A stretch of DNA of 64,000 nt from Welwitschia mirabilis (Eukaryota > Gnetophyta > Gnetopsida > Welwitschiales): the NCBI GenBank assembly GCA_051453625.1, contig JBOZIK010000001.1:23853641-23917640 (forward strand), given 5' to 3'. The notes beneath the pieces were generated by a model. It worked only from the letters and a program-made list of their open reading frames with translations, ran no database searches and was not told where the DNA came from. This document shows positions 10,600 to 22,923 of this stretch, in pieces; positions within the stretch are counted from its first letter, which is position 1, and every line of letters starts with the position of its first letter. The translations under genes and the position numbers were made by a program.

Positions 10600-11567
10600 T
10601 GTAAATGATGCACATACATTTTTGTAAAATCTATAGTGATTTTTCATGTTGACAATATTCTTAGCTAAGACTATCAACATTTATGAGGAACTCACATAGT
10701 ATGACAAACACTACATGTTACATGTCATAAAACATATTGTTAAGAGGCAGATAATTAATTGTTTAATAAAATTAGTTTGTGAATGAACAAGGTATTTGTT
10801 ATAAATTAAATGAGTTGAAGTTAATTAATTATGTATTAATTAAAGACTTATGTTAGTGACGTAAGATGTTATAGTTATCTATTCAAGGGATATAACCTTT
10901 ACAGAGAGGCATAATTATAACTCACGATCTTTAATCAATGTCAAAAGGAGGGTTTGCTTAAGCCATAAGGAATTTAATAGGTGTCTTTTCATTCTTAACA
11001 AACTTGGCCTTGTTACTTGGAGTCTTAGAGAAAATACCTACATTATAGACCCTTCTAGCTAGTGTTTCAAGTTAGACTAACCTCTTTGATAAAGACTATT
11101 TGTGGTTACAAAGAGAGATTCTTTTCAATTATTAATAAAATAAATCCATTTTATTTCTTTCAAGTGTATTTAAATTATATAAAATTTTCTCTTTCTTATT
11201 ATTTTCATCTTTAAACGTAAGCAGAGAAGACCTAGCTTAAGATTAATTATCTTATGTAGCTTCTAAAGCATTCGTTAGATAGATAATGCATGATTATAAA
11301 AGTGCCTTCTAAAGTTATTCCTCCTTTAGATACCTCTATTGCTCAACTGCAATTACAAAATTAGGATTAAAAACTTTCATATAATGTCTTTTCTTTAAAT
11401 TCTTTTTAGTAGTTGTTTTTATTTCAGTTAGATGAGTAGCTTTGCCATAAGGTTGCCATGTCTCTAGTTTATTAAAGCATACTTGTTATTTAGCCCATGA
11501 TGCCTTAATTTTAAGCTCTTTTCTTAATAGCAATGAAAATGCCTTTTTGATATTGACATCCTTATCC
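10600..11567. other. AT-rich stretch, nothing recognised
   Basis: No supported gene, repeat or structural motif. The sequence returns to the low-GC composition typical of the rest of the window. Confidence 0.5.
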
Positions 11568-12290
11568 TGATTATTAAGATGACAGATCATCATAATTGGT
11601 ATAAAAGAAAATAATAATTAAAAAACACTTTTTTAATAATATAGGAAAAAAGGACCAAATAAATTTTATTAAACCAAAAAAAAAGTACATGACCATAAGA
11701 GTTTCTTTAAGAAGGTAAAGGGAGTAGTCATAGAGGGTTCATAACAAGTAAGACATTTAAAAAAAAAATTGATAAGTGGCTGATCAATTTTGAGAGGAAT
11801 AACTCCTTACTAAAGTCATCATTACACTATGAAGCATGAACCACCTTGAGACAGCTCTAGTGGATTTGGAATAATTTCCCATTCATATCATCAATAATTA
11901 AATAATTCATGGTGATAAAAATTGTTATAGTAATAATTCAAGATCACAATCCATTGAATAGATGATAATAAATGCTTCTTTAAAACTCGCTTCTTGTAAT
12001 AGAAAGTGAAAAGATCTTTCTTAACCCTAATAAGTCTCTCAGAAGTATAATTCAGGACCCTCTTCATATGGCTAATTCTTGTTTCCCCTTTTAAAAATTA
12101 TACAGAGAGATTTCTCTAAGTAGGAAAACCTCCCTTAAAGCATCTAATTGCTAAGCCACATATTTGTCATCTTGACCTAGGAACAATTTAAAACAAAAAA
12201 TCAGAATACATACATAAAATACAAGATCAGCCCAACATCCATTTTCTAAACTTCTACTGGATCTAGCTACCTCATCTTATGAGATTCCAT
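11568..12290 (-). repeat. Dispersed repeat family B, copy 1
   Basis: About 720 bp align with 55164-55885 in the same orientation at roughly 80-85% identity by eye, from TGATTATTAAGATGA to a CATCTTATGAGATTCCA-like end. Polarity is probably minus: on that strand both copies end with a T-rich run and a TTTAATAAAA sequence resembling a poly(A) signal (about 11660-11680 here). I find no conserved protein domain. A TGATACTATAT-type sequence near 12565-12580 (GTATCAAAGCATA on the minus strand) resembles a decayed primer site, so the repeat could be a non-autonomous LTR element or an old 3' UTR. Confidence 0.7.
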
Positions 12291-12299
12291 GTACTGTGC

Positions 12300-14660
12300 T
12301 AACTCTAGTACACTAATTATAATTTTAAGATTGTAATGAATTAGACCATAGGTTTTCTCAGTGATATAAAACTTTGAAAAAGTCCTTCTTGTGTCACTTA
12401 AAAGTCTACTTTAAAAATACATCCACTTTTGTTGTGAAATTTAAAGATCTTATTCATATAAGATCATCGATAGAATTAAGCTAGAATTAGAGATTTCAAT
12501 TTTCTAACACTCTCTAATGAATGTAACAAGTTCTTTCACTTTATTAGAATTTAAATAGGTATGCTTTGATACTATATTTGAGGTTAATGTAGAAGTAAAA
12601 TTTTTCCTTAAATAGCAAAACAAAAAGTAAAGAAATTAAAAATTTTAACGTATTCTAAATATTATTAAATAATTAATGATCAATAATATAATTAAGAATA
12701 AAACATTATTATAAATAGTTATTTTTAGGCAAGTGGTTCATGGACAAATTATCTACCTAAGTCTTGGACTTAGGCTTGTGTGACTTCAAGTGTTTTATCC
12801 TAATTTTTCTAATTCTAAAATGTTTCTTCTTTATTACCACTACTACTTTGTAAATGAATGTTCTTTATCTATATAATGTTTCACCAGGAAAAAAGATTTC
12901 CATATTTTAGTTTTTAAATGAAACATATTGTTTCATATCTCATTAAAAAATTAATAACTTCTCAGGTTAATTTGATTATCTTGATAACAATCCCTTTCAA
13001 GTTTAAACTGATTTTACTTAGAATTTATTTTGGAATTTTTGGATTCATCTTGAATTGCTTTTTCTTTTTCCCTTACTTTGTTTTTATCCATTTTATTTAT
13101 CATTGTTAAAATCATTTTATCATCAAGTTTGTTTTATAAATTAGTATGATAGCACAATTTAAAAACTTTATCACTTTGAGTTTTTCAAAGTACCCTATTT
13201 TGTAAGTTACTTGACTTAATGGCTTGTGATAACATAATAAAATACTAAATTTAGCATGCATCACATGATGTATTTTGAGCTTAAAAAGATATGATATTCT
13301 TGTGAGAATGCTTTGTAAAGAACATATGGACTTCAAAACTTTCTTATGTGCAAATTAAATTATTAAGCATTAAATTGTTTTTTAAATTTATTAAAAAGAA
13401 TATCACATACCTATGATTTTGCAATAATGTCTGATGATTTCTATTAGTGTGTAGATATGTCATGATGTGATTTGAATGTAATGGATATTTATTAATAGAT
13501 AATAATGTCTTAATAAAATTTAGTTTTAAGGATAACCCGTAACAAAACCAAAGGAGAAACTTATCATGGATCTATCGTCTATCAATAATGTGCATGATAA
13601 GAGGAATATCACCTATTAATAAGTCTTGATACATGATTTAGTTATAATTTTGTTACTCTCTAATAAGGAAAAACCTGTCATGAATAGTCACATACGAAAA
13701 GTTATAGTTGAGCAATGGATATTTCAACTACCTATGATATACTTTGGTAATGAATTGAGATTTAGCATGTGTTAGTGATGAGAAACAAAGCTTTTGATTT
13801 ATAAGTCAAGAAGATGATAAGAAGTCAAAGGATGAAGATAGTGTTAAATTAATTTTTATTATGAATTCTTTCCAACCATATTTGATGTAATACAATTTCT
13901 GCTGTAATTTGTCTACATATTTTTGTGGTAGTCCATTATAGATGTAATCTTTTTCATTTAAAAAAGAGGTTCAAACATTGTAATTAAATTAGCAAAATTC
14001 ATACAATTTTTCTTGTACTCCTATTTTTCTCTCTAACAAATATTAGTTTTAGTGCTTCTTGAATAGCATTGTAATTAAATTAAAGATTGGTTATTTAATT
14101 TCATTTCTTTCAATTTTTATTTTGTTTCACTTTATTTTCTTTATTATAGTTCAATATGAATGTAGGAATGATTACTTAAATGTACAAGTTAATTTTACTC
14201 AAATCTAAAGATTTTTATTTAGTATTTTTCATTTTTTTATTGGCTTTTTATGCAAATAACTAGTTCAATGGGTGATGTGATTTCTAGTTTAAATTACTAT
14301 ATTTTTTTTACTTTGTGACATGTGGTCATTCACATTTTAACTAGAGGATCAATTTACAATAAATTCCATTATACTCAAATGCATTATTGATAGGGTGATA
14401 GACTATTAGCATTGTCGAATTGATATCGTTCATCTTTCATTTTATATGCATATAAATATTAAATCCAAGTATTTTTCTTTTTACTTTTTCATAGTGAAGT
14501 TTATTTGAAATTTAAGTTATTTGATTTATTAATTAGAAAATAAAAGTAAATATATGTAATATATCAAGCCTAGTACTATTATCTTAAACCCACATAAAGC
14601 TTCTTAGGATATGATAAGAGTGGTCATGATTATCTGAGTTAGTTTCTCACTACTCATCAA
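12300..14660 (+). other. AT-rich region, possibly a Gypsy 5' LTR in its right part
   Basis: No coding signal. The right part lies just upstream of a Gypsy primer-site-like sequence (14665-14682), so a 5' LTR should end near 14660. There is no second copy in the window to fix its left boundary. The short open stretches near 12918-13336 are low-complexity and look accidental. Confidence 0.3.
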
Positions 14661-14664
14661 CTTT

Positions 14665-14682
14665 TGGTACTATTGCTGGAGA
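14665..14682 (+). other. Gypsy primer-binding-site-like sequence
   Basis: TGGTACTATTGCTGGAGA preceded by CAACTTT resembles the TTTTGGCGCCGTTGCCGGGGA block that follows the 5' LTR in plant Athila/Tat-type elements. A gag signal follows 2 kb downstream on the same strand, which fits. Confidence 0.5.
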
Positions 14683-14689
14683 ATAATTA

Positions 14690-17100
14690 GTGATTTAACA
14701 TATTAGAAATAGATTGAGTTACTTTTATAATTTTTCAATTCATTTTTCTTATTTATCCTTTATGCTTCCTCTTTAAAATTTAAGCCTATTCTTTTATGTA
14801 GTTTTTTTGTAGTTTATTTTAAAAATATTTATTTCGCATGTATTCCTTTCTTATTTATTTTTAAGTTTAAAGTTATTTTTAGTTATTTCATAGTTTAGTT
14901 TTGTTATTTAATGTTTTAAAGGTTTAAAATCAATAAAAGTATTCATACTTTCCTTTTTCTAAGGTATACTATGAAATAATATTAAACAACCAAGAAAGGT
15001 ATTAATTTGAGAAGAGTCTGAAAGCTGCTGGATGACAACACTTCATCATACATAAGTACCCTAAAACTTTTAAGTAAATCAATAAAGAAGTTAGGATTTT
15101 AAATTGAATAAAAAATAATTTATGTTTTTTAAAAATCATTGAAGTTAAGGGTACATTTTATTTTATAGAAAATAAAGAGTATATTTTACTTTATAGAGAA
15201 GAATTTAGGTTGCATTAGAAAAAAAATATTTTTTAAAAAATATTGTATATCTTAGAAGGAATTTGTGTTTTTCTTAAAAATATTTCATTTTCATTTTAAA
15301 AATATTGTGAGTGATAGATAACTATTCTACACAAATAATTTATTTGATTTCATTAAACTTAAAAGGATTGCACTTTGTTTCCTTGATTTCCTTTATAAAG
15401 AGTGAATTTCAAAATAATTTTAATTTTAAATTTAATAATTATGCATGCATGAATTTAGAAACATATTTTTTAAGTTATAGTTAATTATAGTTAATGAATC
15501 CTGATACATCATCTAAATTATACAAATGAGATAAAGGGAGAGGGAAGCTGGTGTAAAACCTACATGGACTAAGAATTCATCCTCTTATCAGTTATAACAT
15601 TCATTATCTAATGTTGAACTACATAAATAAATAACTATCCTCCAACAACCCCAACACATTGGTGAATAAGATACAAATAGAATACTTTAAATGAAGTAGT
15701 TGAAGGCACTAGTATTATAGAAAATCCTTTGTGTATGACCAATTCCAACCAACTAGCATTCCTACCTTATGCACTGGTAGGGACAAGAAAAGTTAAATGA
15801 AGTAAGTTTATGATTTAACATCATAGTGATAATAATAAGGAATACTAAAAATCATGTGATAACCTTGAATTCTACAAATTAATCAAATTTGAGGACTTAA
15901 CATAGTCTTAGCTAAGCAAGAAATAAAATACAAACTGTGTATTCTAATTGACAATAAATAATGACAATCTAGAAAGAGAGACTTAGATACATGATAGCAA
16001 ATATTAATGCCTTATTCAATCTAGGAAATAATAAAATTCATACCTCAAATACAACTTCATGTCATATATCTACACCTACATTACTACTAATAAGACTTAT
16101 TATAACTTCTATGAGTTCTATGTTATAAACAAATTGGAATTAATCTAGCCCTCAGGCATATTAGATATGATAACAATTAGTGCATCGCCGATAAAACCAT
16201 TACAATCCTTTATTGTTACTAACTATAACCCTATCTTCATAACACAACTACTTTCTATAAATCAAATTACTAAAGGATTTCATTGTAACCTTGTTTCACA
16301 ATGATGATAAATAATGATTCCATAAAACTTTCAATCAAATTAAACTAGAGTCCCTTAAGTAAATTCAATTTACTTTAGAAACCTTAGAGCATAAAATGTA
16401 AACAACATAGTTTAAACTATACAAACATTAAAGGATCTTAACTTCCAATGTGGAAAAATCTATGATAGACCCTTAGTGTTTCCATCAAGTCTAAATGTTG
16501 GAGTTCAAAATGTACAACTCAAACCCTCATTCAATGGTACTAATTAAGAATATCTGATGATTAATTTTATTAAATTTGAAAGCATGATGGGGATATTAGC
16601 ATCTAAAATTACTCATAAAACCAAAATGAATTCCTTTAGGGCTACTTTAAAGGATAAAGTTAAGTTTTAATTACAAATCCTATAAAATACAATTAGATCT
16701 TGAGATGAGTTTAAGAATAACTTTATAAGGAAGTTCCTTTTTGATAGTAAGTTATATACTCTAAGGAAGTAACTAATGAGTTTCCAACAAAAAGAAGGTA
16801 AATATTATGAGGAATCTTATGAGAGAATTTATAGATTATGCCATAAAACTCCCCCTTATGAGATTCCATCACATTAACTATTTTAGATATTCATTAAAGA
16901 ATTGGATAAGTATATGGAATTGCATGTATATTTGTGGCAAGAGGCAATATTTTTAATAAAACAAATAAGTAATCTTTTAGGATTTTGAAAAAATTAGTGG
17001 ATTAAAGTGAGAGGTGGCTAATAAAACTAATAAAACATGTATATATTGCATAAGAATAAGTGGCAATAGTAAAAAAGGTTGAAGATGTAATATGAACATA
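14690..17100 (+). pseudogene. Gypsy leader and gag remnant
   Basis: Most of this stretch is decayed beyond recognition. The clear part is at 16760-16960, where the plus strand gives FQQKEGKYYEESYERIYRLC followed by HKTPPYE. This matches the capsid segment of plant Gypsy gag (F.Q..GESLYEAWERFK.LL..CP.H). Downstream there is a piece resembling the following helix (IKELDKYMELHVYLWQEA), where the family has a short GL-containing motif. Gag would form the cytoplasmic virus-like particle. No protease or RT follows before the unrelated material at 17200 onward. Confidence 0.55.
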
Positions 17101-17642
17101 ATAATTACTAGTTTCAAATATAGCTTACATATAGGCTACTTTAACTTCTACATATTAATGTTCATGGTATAGTAATAAACTAGATTTTAGACTAGGTGGA
17201 TACCTGGTATCATTCTCTCCATGGAAATATATATGTGGTTATATTAACAAAATANNNNNNNNNNNNNNNNNNNNNNNNNNNNNNNNNNNNNNNNNNNNNN
17301 NNNNNNNNNNNNNNNNNNNNNNNNNNNNNNNNNNNNNNNNNNNNNNNNNNNNNNTATGTGGTAATATTAACAAAATAAACACAAAAAATCTAACTTACAA
17401 AATCAAACAAAACATAAAATCAATGTTTGAGAATCTGATGTAAACTGTAGTTGATAACGTAGGGGAAGAGATGTGCTTTAAAGGTATATCTTAATTCACC
17501 TAAAACTTCAAATTCACTCCAATTATTATTGTGATAAAACATAAACTCAGATCATCAAATCATTATGGCTTAAATAGGTTAAAAAATACTTTCTTTTCCT
17601 TAGAACTGTACTTGAGAGTTTCCTACCTCATACAACTCATCT

Positions 17643-17687
17643 ATTGACTTTTTATGGTGGTTAATCAAAAGACCATAAAAAGTCAAT
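17643..17687. repeat. Perfect 16-bp inverted repeat
   Basis: ATTGACTTTTTATGGT (17643-17658) and its exact reverse complement (17672-17687) are separated by 13 bases. The right arm is also the start of a 105-bp tandem duplication, so a second possible right arm occurs at 17777-17792. Confidence 0.8.
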
Positions 17688-17877
17688 GACATAAGTTTTG
17701 AACTTTATTGTATTATTTATATTTTGATTTTTTATCCTACCCCCCAGTAAGACGAAGTCTTTGAAGCTTGTAGACCACCATAAAAAGTCAATGACATAAG
17801 TTTTGAACTTTATTGTTTATTTATATTTTGATTTTTTATCCTACCCCCTCGTAAGATGAAGTCTTTAAAGCTTGTAG
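17673..17877. repeat. Tandem duplication, about 105-bp unit, two copies
   Basis: The unit from CCATAAAAAGTCAATGAC to GAAGTCTTTGAAGCTTGTAG at 17673-17771 is repeated at 17778-17877 with a few differences, including a 4-base deletion in the ATTGTATTATTTAT stretch. It is non-coding. Confidence 0.85.
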
Positions 17878-17950
17878 CTACTGGATGACAAAAAATATTT
17901 TGAAATTGATTCACATTATCTAAAAAAGGTATGGTTAACAATCCAATAGA

Positions 17951-17998
17951 AACTTTTGAGAAATATATCTCAATCTAAATCTTTGTTTATTTTCAAAT
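17951..17998. repeat. 48-bp direct repeat, left copy, ending at a gap
   Basis: AACTTTTGAGAAATATATCT and the following bases up to the gap at 17999 are repeated exactly at 19306-19353. The material between (18099-19305) holds the psaA fragment. This looks like either a contig-overlap artefact with an extra 1.2 kb, or a real insertion flanked by repeats. Confidence 0.8.
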
Positions 17999-18098
17999 NN
18001 NNNNNNNNNNNNNNNNNNNNNNNNNNNNNNNNNNNNNNNNNNNNNNNNNNNNNNNNNNNNNNNNNNNNNNNNNNNNNNNNNNNNNNNNNNNNNNNNNN

Positions 18099-18789
18099 AG
18101 ACTTATCTGCTTCCACTAATAAGTCAAAGAAGAATCTATGTACATTCGATCAATTAATAAAAGAATCCAACTTTGTAATCAGAAGGCCCCCCCATAATAG
18201 AAAAGAAGCATTGGTTGTAAAAGGTAAATTAGCAAGTCTTTGATGTTGAGGAAAAAAAAGAGGAGGAATCTAAATATAAGAAAGAGTAAGAGAAGAAAAA
18301 AGAGATCTTAAGTATATTTCTAATTATAAGAATATAAAAAGACCTCTCCCAATTTGAATCGAATTTGACCTACAAGAATCCTGTCTATGAAGGTTATCAA
18401 ATCACGAGATAGTCAGGGTTTATGTACTTATAATATTTAGCTGACATTTTTTAAAAACATCTAATGAATTGTAGGTTCAATTAATTTTGTTTAGTAAAAA
18501 AAAGGTCTTCCTTGATTTTATTATAAGATTGTCAAATCTAACCAAAACATATTTTCTAAAGCTAGAAAAACTCCTTTATTTTTAGGACCATCTCTTTCCA
18601 AAGGGATTTTACTGATAATTCCTAAGTTTAAATCAAACTTATGTGTAAACTGAAATTTTTCAGATACTGATCAAGGTTATTTTCTTTAAAATAAGATCTA
18701 TGGAAATTTTCCAAATTGACTATTTGGAATATTGTTAAATGCATTGTAAAAATCTCGTCGATCGAGGAAGTATCTCTCGTGTCATGAAT
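18099..18789. other. Unassigned segment between a gap and the psaA fragment
   Basis: At 18099-18243 a plus-strand frame is open (DLSASTNKSKKNL..., ending GKLASL) but I do not recognise it. On the minus strand 18300-18789 has partly protein-like frames (for example KIPLERDGPKNKGVF at about 18560-18610) that I could not match. Because it adjoins a plastid fragment, some of it may also be organellar. Confidence 0.3.
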
Positions 18790-19243
18790 AAATATCCAAA
18801 TGCTCTTCAAATGGGGAAGAACCTAGATGTTATTTGTATTTCCCAGAAACCCCCACCTACATCTTCATTCAAAATTTCTTGGCCTACTATAGGCCAAACT
18901 ACCTGAGCACTAGGTTTTATATGAGTGGGATCGACCAGCCATGTTTATAATTGGAGAAACGAGCTCCATGAAAATACATCCCACTAAGCCAAGTAAATAT
19001 AATTACTAATTAACCAAAATGAGCACTAAAAACTTTGTGAGAAATCTCTTTCAAATCCTTGATATGGCTATCAAAATTATGAGCATCCACATGCAAGTTC
19101 TAGATCCAAGTGGTAGTTTTTGGATCTATTTTTGATAGTGTTTTTGAAAAATGTTCGAGATTGGCTAATTTTTTAAAAAAAGTTTTTATAAGATCCCTCT
19201 CTACCACAATCTTCATTTCTGATTCTAGTGAATTTATAATCAT
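18790..19243 (-). pseudogene. psaA: Plastid psaA 5' fragment inserted in nuclear DNA (NUPT)
   Basis: The minus strand encodes the start of the photosystem I P700 apoprotein A1, which in plastids binds the reaction-centre chlorophylls in the thylakoid membrane. From an ATG at 19243 it gives MII.S.E.E.KI, then [51 protein letters not shown] and [14 protein letters not shown]. This is colinear with residues 1 to about 150 of the roughly 750-residue protein. There are stops where the plastid gene has Trp or Gln, and one frame change near the WSIPLI piece (about 18940). It is therefore an old, decaying nuclear copy, not a working gene. It ends abruptly near 18790. No psaB or other flanking plastid gene is recognised. 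Confidence 0.9.
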
Positions 19244-19354
19244 GGAATTCTCCTCATTCATGACCAAAAAAAAAAAAAGAGAATAAACCTGCTAACAGGA
19301 TAGTGAACTTTTGAGAAATATATCTCAATCTAAATCTTTGTTTATTTTCAAATT

Positions 19355-20523
19355 TATAACTAAATCTTCCCACTAACATAATCTCATTCACCACATGAGT
19401 TTTAGTGAATGAGATTGTCACTTGATCCTTTATAGTCCTTCATGAACATAGAAAGTAAGAACACTTATACTTAAGATCTATAACATGATAGTGACTATAA
19501 ACCAAAATTTAAGCTTAGATAACTCACTTAGTTCTAATAATCTTGATGATGTAGTCTTACTTAAGGATTCATAGTATCATGTAAACATGCACTAAAAATA
19601 AAAGAATAAACAACTACTTAAATGATCAAGAACTAGTCTTACTTAAAGATTGATAGTACTAGATTCATGTGCACTAACAATAAAAGAATGAATAACTAAT
19701 ATTATATGAAAATTAAAAAGATACATTACATCATCGAAAGAAGGTAAAGTAAATAGACTTATCAACTAGCCTTGGAACAAATTCATCCCTGAGGGAGGTG
19801 CTTAGAATGCCATGAATCTTAATGCTCCAATTCTCCCCACCACATTTTTGCTAATCCAAGATTTCTTATAATGAGGGCTCAAGGCCCTTTTGTAGACGAG
19901 TGAAGTCTTGACAAACTTTTTAAAAGTGTGGTTGATAGTCATTACATGAGGAGGATTACATTTTTTGGGCAAGTACATTAGGAGGAGGTTATAATCATTT
20001 TGACATATAGCCGAAATGGAGGATTCTTTATCTTCTAATGTAAGAAAGTTATGACATGTCCTTGACTAATGATGTAGCTACCAATGGATGCCATGTCATA
20101 TGTCTTACATGTAATTATCCTTGTTGTTATCACATGTCACTATGATATGTCATTTTCCACCTTCACCATGTGTCATTAAAGTTGAATATTTATTCTGATT
20201 TAACATCCAACTAAGACCATAAGTGAAATGTGATGAACTTTTTAAAAAGATGCAAGAATGTAAGATTTGATAGATTCCACCTTAGAATTTGAATGGCACT
20301 AGTGACCTAGACAATGACACTGGCATTTTGTGTTAAAATTTGTTCAGCTTGTAGAATGTATTCCAGAAGGAAACAATAAACCTCAAAATATTATGAAAAA
20401 TTTCATACATGATAAAAAGGGTAGAAGACATCATTTTATGATAAAATGATGATTTTAATATCTTTGACTATGAAAAATTGATGAAATATACTTCCTTAGA
20501 ATGTCAATTTTTGCATGTAAACA
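19355..20523 (-). mobile_element. Gypsy LTR, family A copy 2
   Basis: It aligns with 1-1368 in the same orientation and with 41000-42340 inverted. On the minus strand it starts TGTTTACATGCAAAAATTGA at 20523. A short purine-rich stretch (AGAGGATG) precedes it, so it could be a 3' LTR. A TATA-like stretch (CTACAAAAGGG on the minus strand) lies near 19885-19900. The 3' end is missing: similarity to copy 1 is lost at about 19355, where the 48-bp repeat begins. Confidence 0.7.
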
Positions 20524-22160
20524 CATCCTCTAACTAAATGTTTGCCAGTTTCTTAGCATAAAGTTGATAAAGAAATGATTAAAATGAAAAAATTATCTAA
20601 GTAATATGTTTAAGTATGAAAATGATGCAACATTTTTGAAAATTTTTTATCAATTTTTAACAAATAAGCTATTAGACTTAGAGAAATTTCATGAAGAATA
20701 GATGCCATATCCCCTAACCAAGACTTAACTTTATTCTAAAAGTTAAAGAGAGAAGAATTTAATACAAAGATTTTTTAGAAAAAGTCAAAGTGTTTAAAAA
20801 TAAAATTTTACATTATATGGATTTTAATATAATAGGTTATAAAATTATTTTGATGTAAGTACTTAAGAAAAACTATAATTTCAAAAACTTAAAAGTAACA
20901 TGCAAAAGACACTTGAAAATGTTTGAAAACACTATAATACAATGCACGAGAAAATTCAAAAAGTGATATACTCTTAGAAATAATGATAAATAACTTGCTT
21001 AGCAAATTAGGATTATTATGAAGGTGAGGGAAATGGGGTTAAAGTTGAAAATGAAATGTGATGATTGAAAATGGATTATGTTATATTTCTAAACAATTTT
21101 ATTAATGACTGAAAATTTGAAAATATTATAAATAAGATCAGTGACATTGCAGAAGAGTTTTGGAGGTGAAAACTGAAAAATGAATGATAACGTTAGTTAG
21201 CAGTCATGATGNNNNNNNNNNTTTTGGGATTCTGTAAATGAAAGTTTATGAAATGGTTTATCAGTGGGAATGGTAATTTTTGGTGTTATAGGCTAAATTA
21301 AATGGTGAATGAATAGGGTAGAAATGAAATAAAAATTTGTGCTACATGATGAAAAATCATCATGACTAAAGCTTTCATTTGCAATGCATGGGAATGAAAA
21401 CTAAAACTAATCTAAACAGCTATAAGTATAAAAGACAAAAATGCCTAGGATAATGGCTACTTTATTAACATTTGTGTGAGTTTTATGTTTATTTAAATGG
21501 CTCACAATGCTAAATAAACAAAATATCCTCTAATTAAATATGTGAAAATAAAAAATTAGTTCAATAAATTTTTAATTACTTGAGTTAAGAAAAGAAATCA
21601 CATAATTATTTTCAAATCCCACTTGTTATTTCTAAATTTTACCTTTTTTATAATCATATATATTTCTTATTTTAAGCATTTAGATCAAATCAAGCCTCTA
21701 GTATTATGACGTATTCTTCTAATATAATCAAGCATATTTTTTTATGAAGAAGTCAATGATGTATTTTTAGCAAGTATCTATATCCTTGATGCAATTTACC
21801 ATGTCATAAATAGATCATTAGAGCTACATTGTCAATGAGTATTCATAGCCCTGATGTGGTTAGCTAATCCCAATTTTTAATTAATCAATAATATAGTGTG
21901 CCTTTATAGAAGAGGAGGTATTTTATTTTCTTTTGTTTACTCCTCCTCATATTTAATATTCTTTTACACATGTGAAAGGGATTATTGGTTCATTAGCCTA
22001 ATTGAGAAAAATCTTGTTCCCATAAAACACTTAAAACATGAAATATAATATGAAGTTAGATTTCTTCCTTTTTCAATCACATTTTTTCAAATATGAAAAC
22101 CCCAAGTGAAACTAACCTTAACAAGATAACTCAAAAATAAGAAAAACCTTTTATTGAAAA
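20524..22160. other. AT-rich stretch, nothing recognised
   Basis: No supported coding frame. If the family A LTR to its left is a 3' LTR, part of this could be decayed Gypsy internal sequence on the minus strand, but no domain is visible. A 10-N gap lies at 21212-21221. Confidence 0.4.
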
Positions 22161-22164
22161 GTCT

Positions 22165-22600
22165 AATTAAACTTGAATTATACCTAATTCATAATGTTAA
22201 GATGATCACTTATTAATGATTTATTTGTTATAGACCATCAACTAGGGTTATTAAGTCTTAATAATTCATAGATGAATGGGAGGGGAGGATGGTTGGTAAG
22301 CTTTATTAGTTAATGCCAAACTAAAAGGGATGGATGATGAGATTTAAGGTGATGATGACTTATTCTATGCTATGAGTAAAATTTGGGATTTCCTAAATGA
22401 AAGGGTTTAAGGTGATGATTGCATAGGTGGTAGTGCTTAGATGGTTTTACACAAGAGAGTCTATCAAGAAAAAGTGTTTTTAAATTTTTTTTAATTTTTC
22501 TAACTTAAATCTAATTTTAAAGAAAAATATGTTATAAATAAAAAATTTAAAATTAAAGCATGCAATGAAACTAAAAATTTCAAAAGGAATCCTTCAAGAA
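22165..22600. repeat. Left arm of a large imperfect inverted repeat
   Basis: The reverse complement of this arm aligns with 23240-23600. The best-preserved part is around 22385-22455, where AACCATCTAAGCACTACCAC on the reverse strand matches 23385-23404. The arms are about 360-430 bp with many small differences. The roughly 640-bp spacer holds the family E reading frame. Confidence 0.75.
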
Positions 22601-22923
22601 AGTGCATGAATGAAGGCTCAAGATGGTAATGACCACAAAGGCTAGATGATGGATCAAAGTTATACAACAAAGGATGGGTCATTAAGTGACATCAATAAGA
22701 AGAACAATGAATTACAACCATTGTTTCTTAAATAACCACATCATAAGAAATCCCCTAATAATCTTAATAAAGTGGAGAATATTAGCAAAGAGCCTATACA
22801 TAATCTATCATATGAAGAAACTTTTTTTGTTTTCAATAACATCATACTTTAACCATTTTATCTTTACCTTTATCGGCTAAGAAACATCTAAGCCTTAATG
22901 AAGAATACAAACCTTATTTATAA

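Larger units (their letters stand above)
9060..10600. other. GC-richer segment after a gap, mostly unassigned
   Basis: Base composition changes clearly here, most strongly at 9060-9560 and less so to about 10560. It contains a tRNA-Thr-like gene (9157-9228) and a 10-bp inverted repeat around 9249-9388. I see no conserved protein frame: the open stretch at 9086-9298 is the antisense of the tRNA. Two short phrases resembling each other (9452-9470 and 9571-9589, around CTTGAGGACAAGTT) may be an old internal duplication. It starts right at a gap, so a chimeric join or foreign contig is possible. Confidence 0.5.

Noticed and set aside
12918-13336. Two short open frames on opposite strands
   Set aside because: AT-rich, low-complexity hydrophobic peptides typical of chance frames.
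18099-18789. Segment considered as more plastid DNA or a pararetrovirus remnant
   Set aside because: Neither strand gave a peptide I could match to a named plastid or viral protein, so it is left unassigned.
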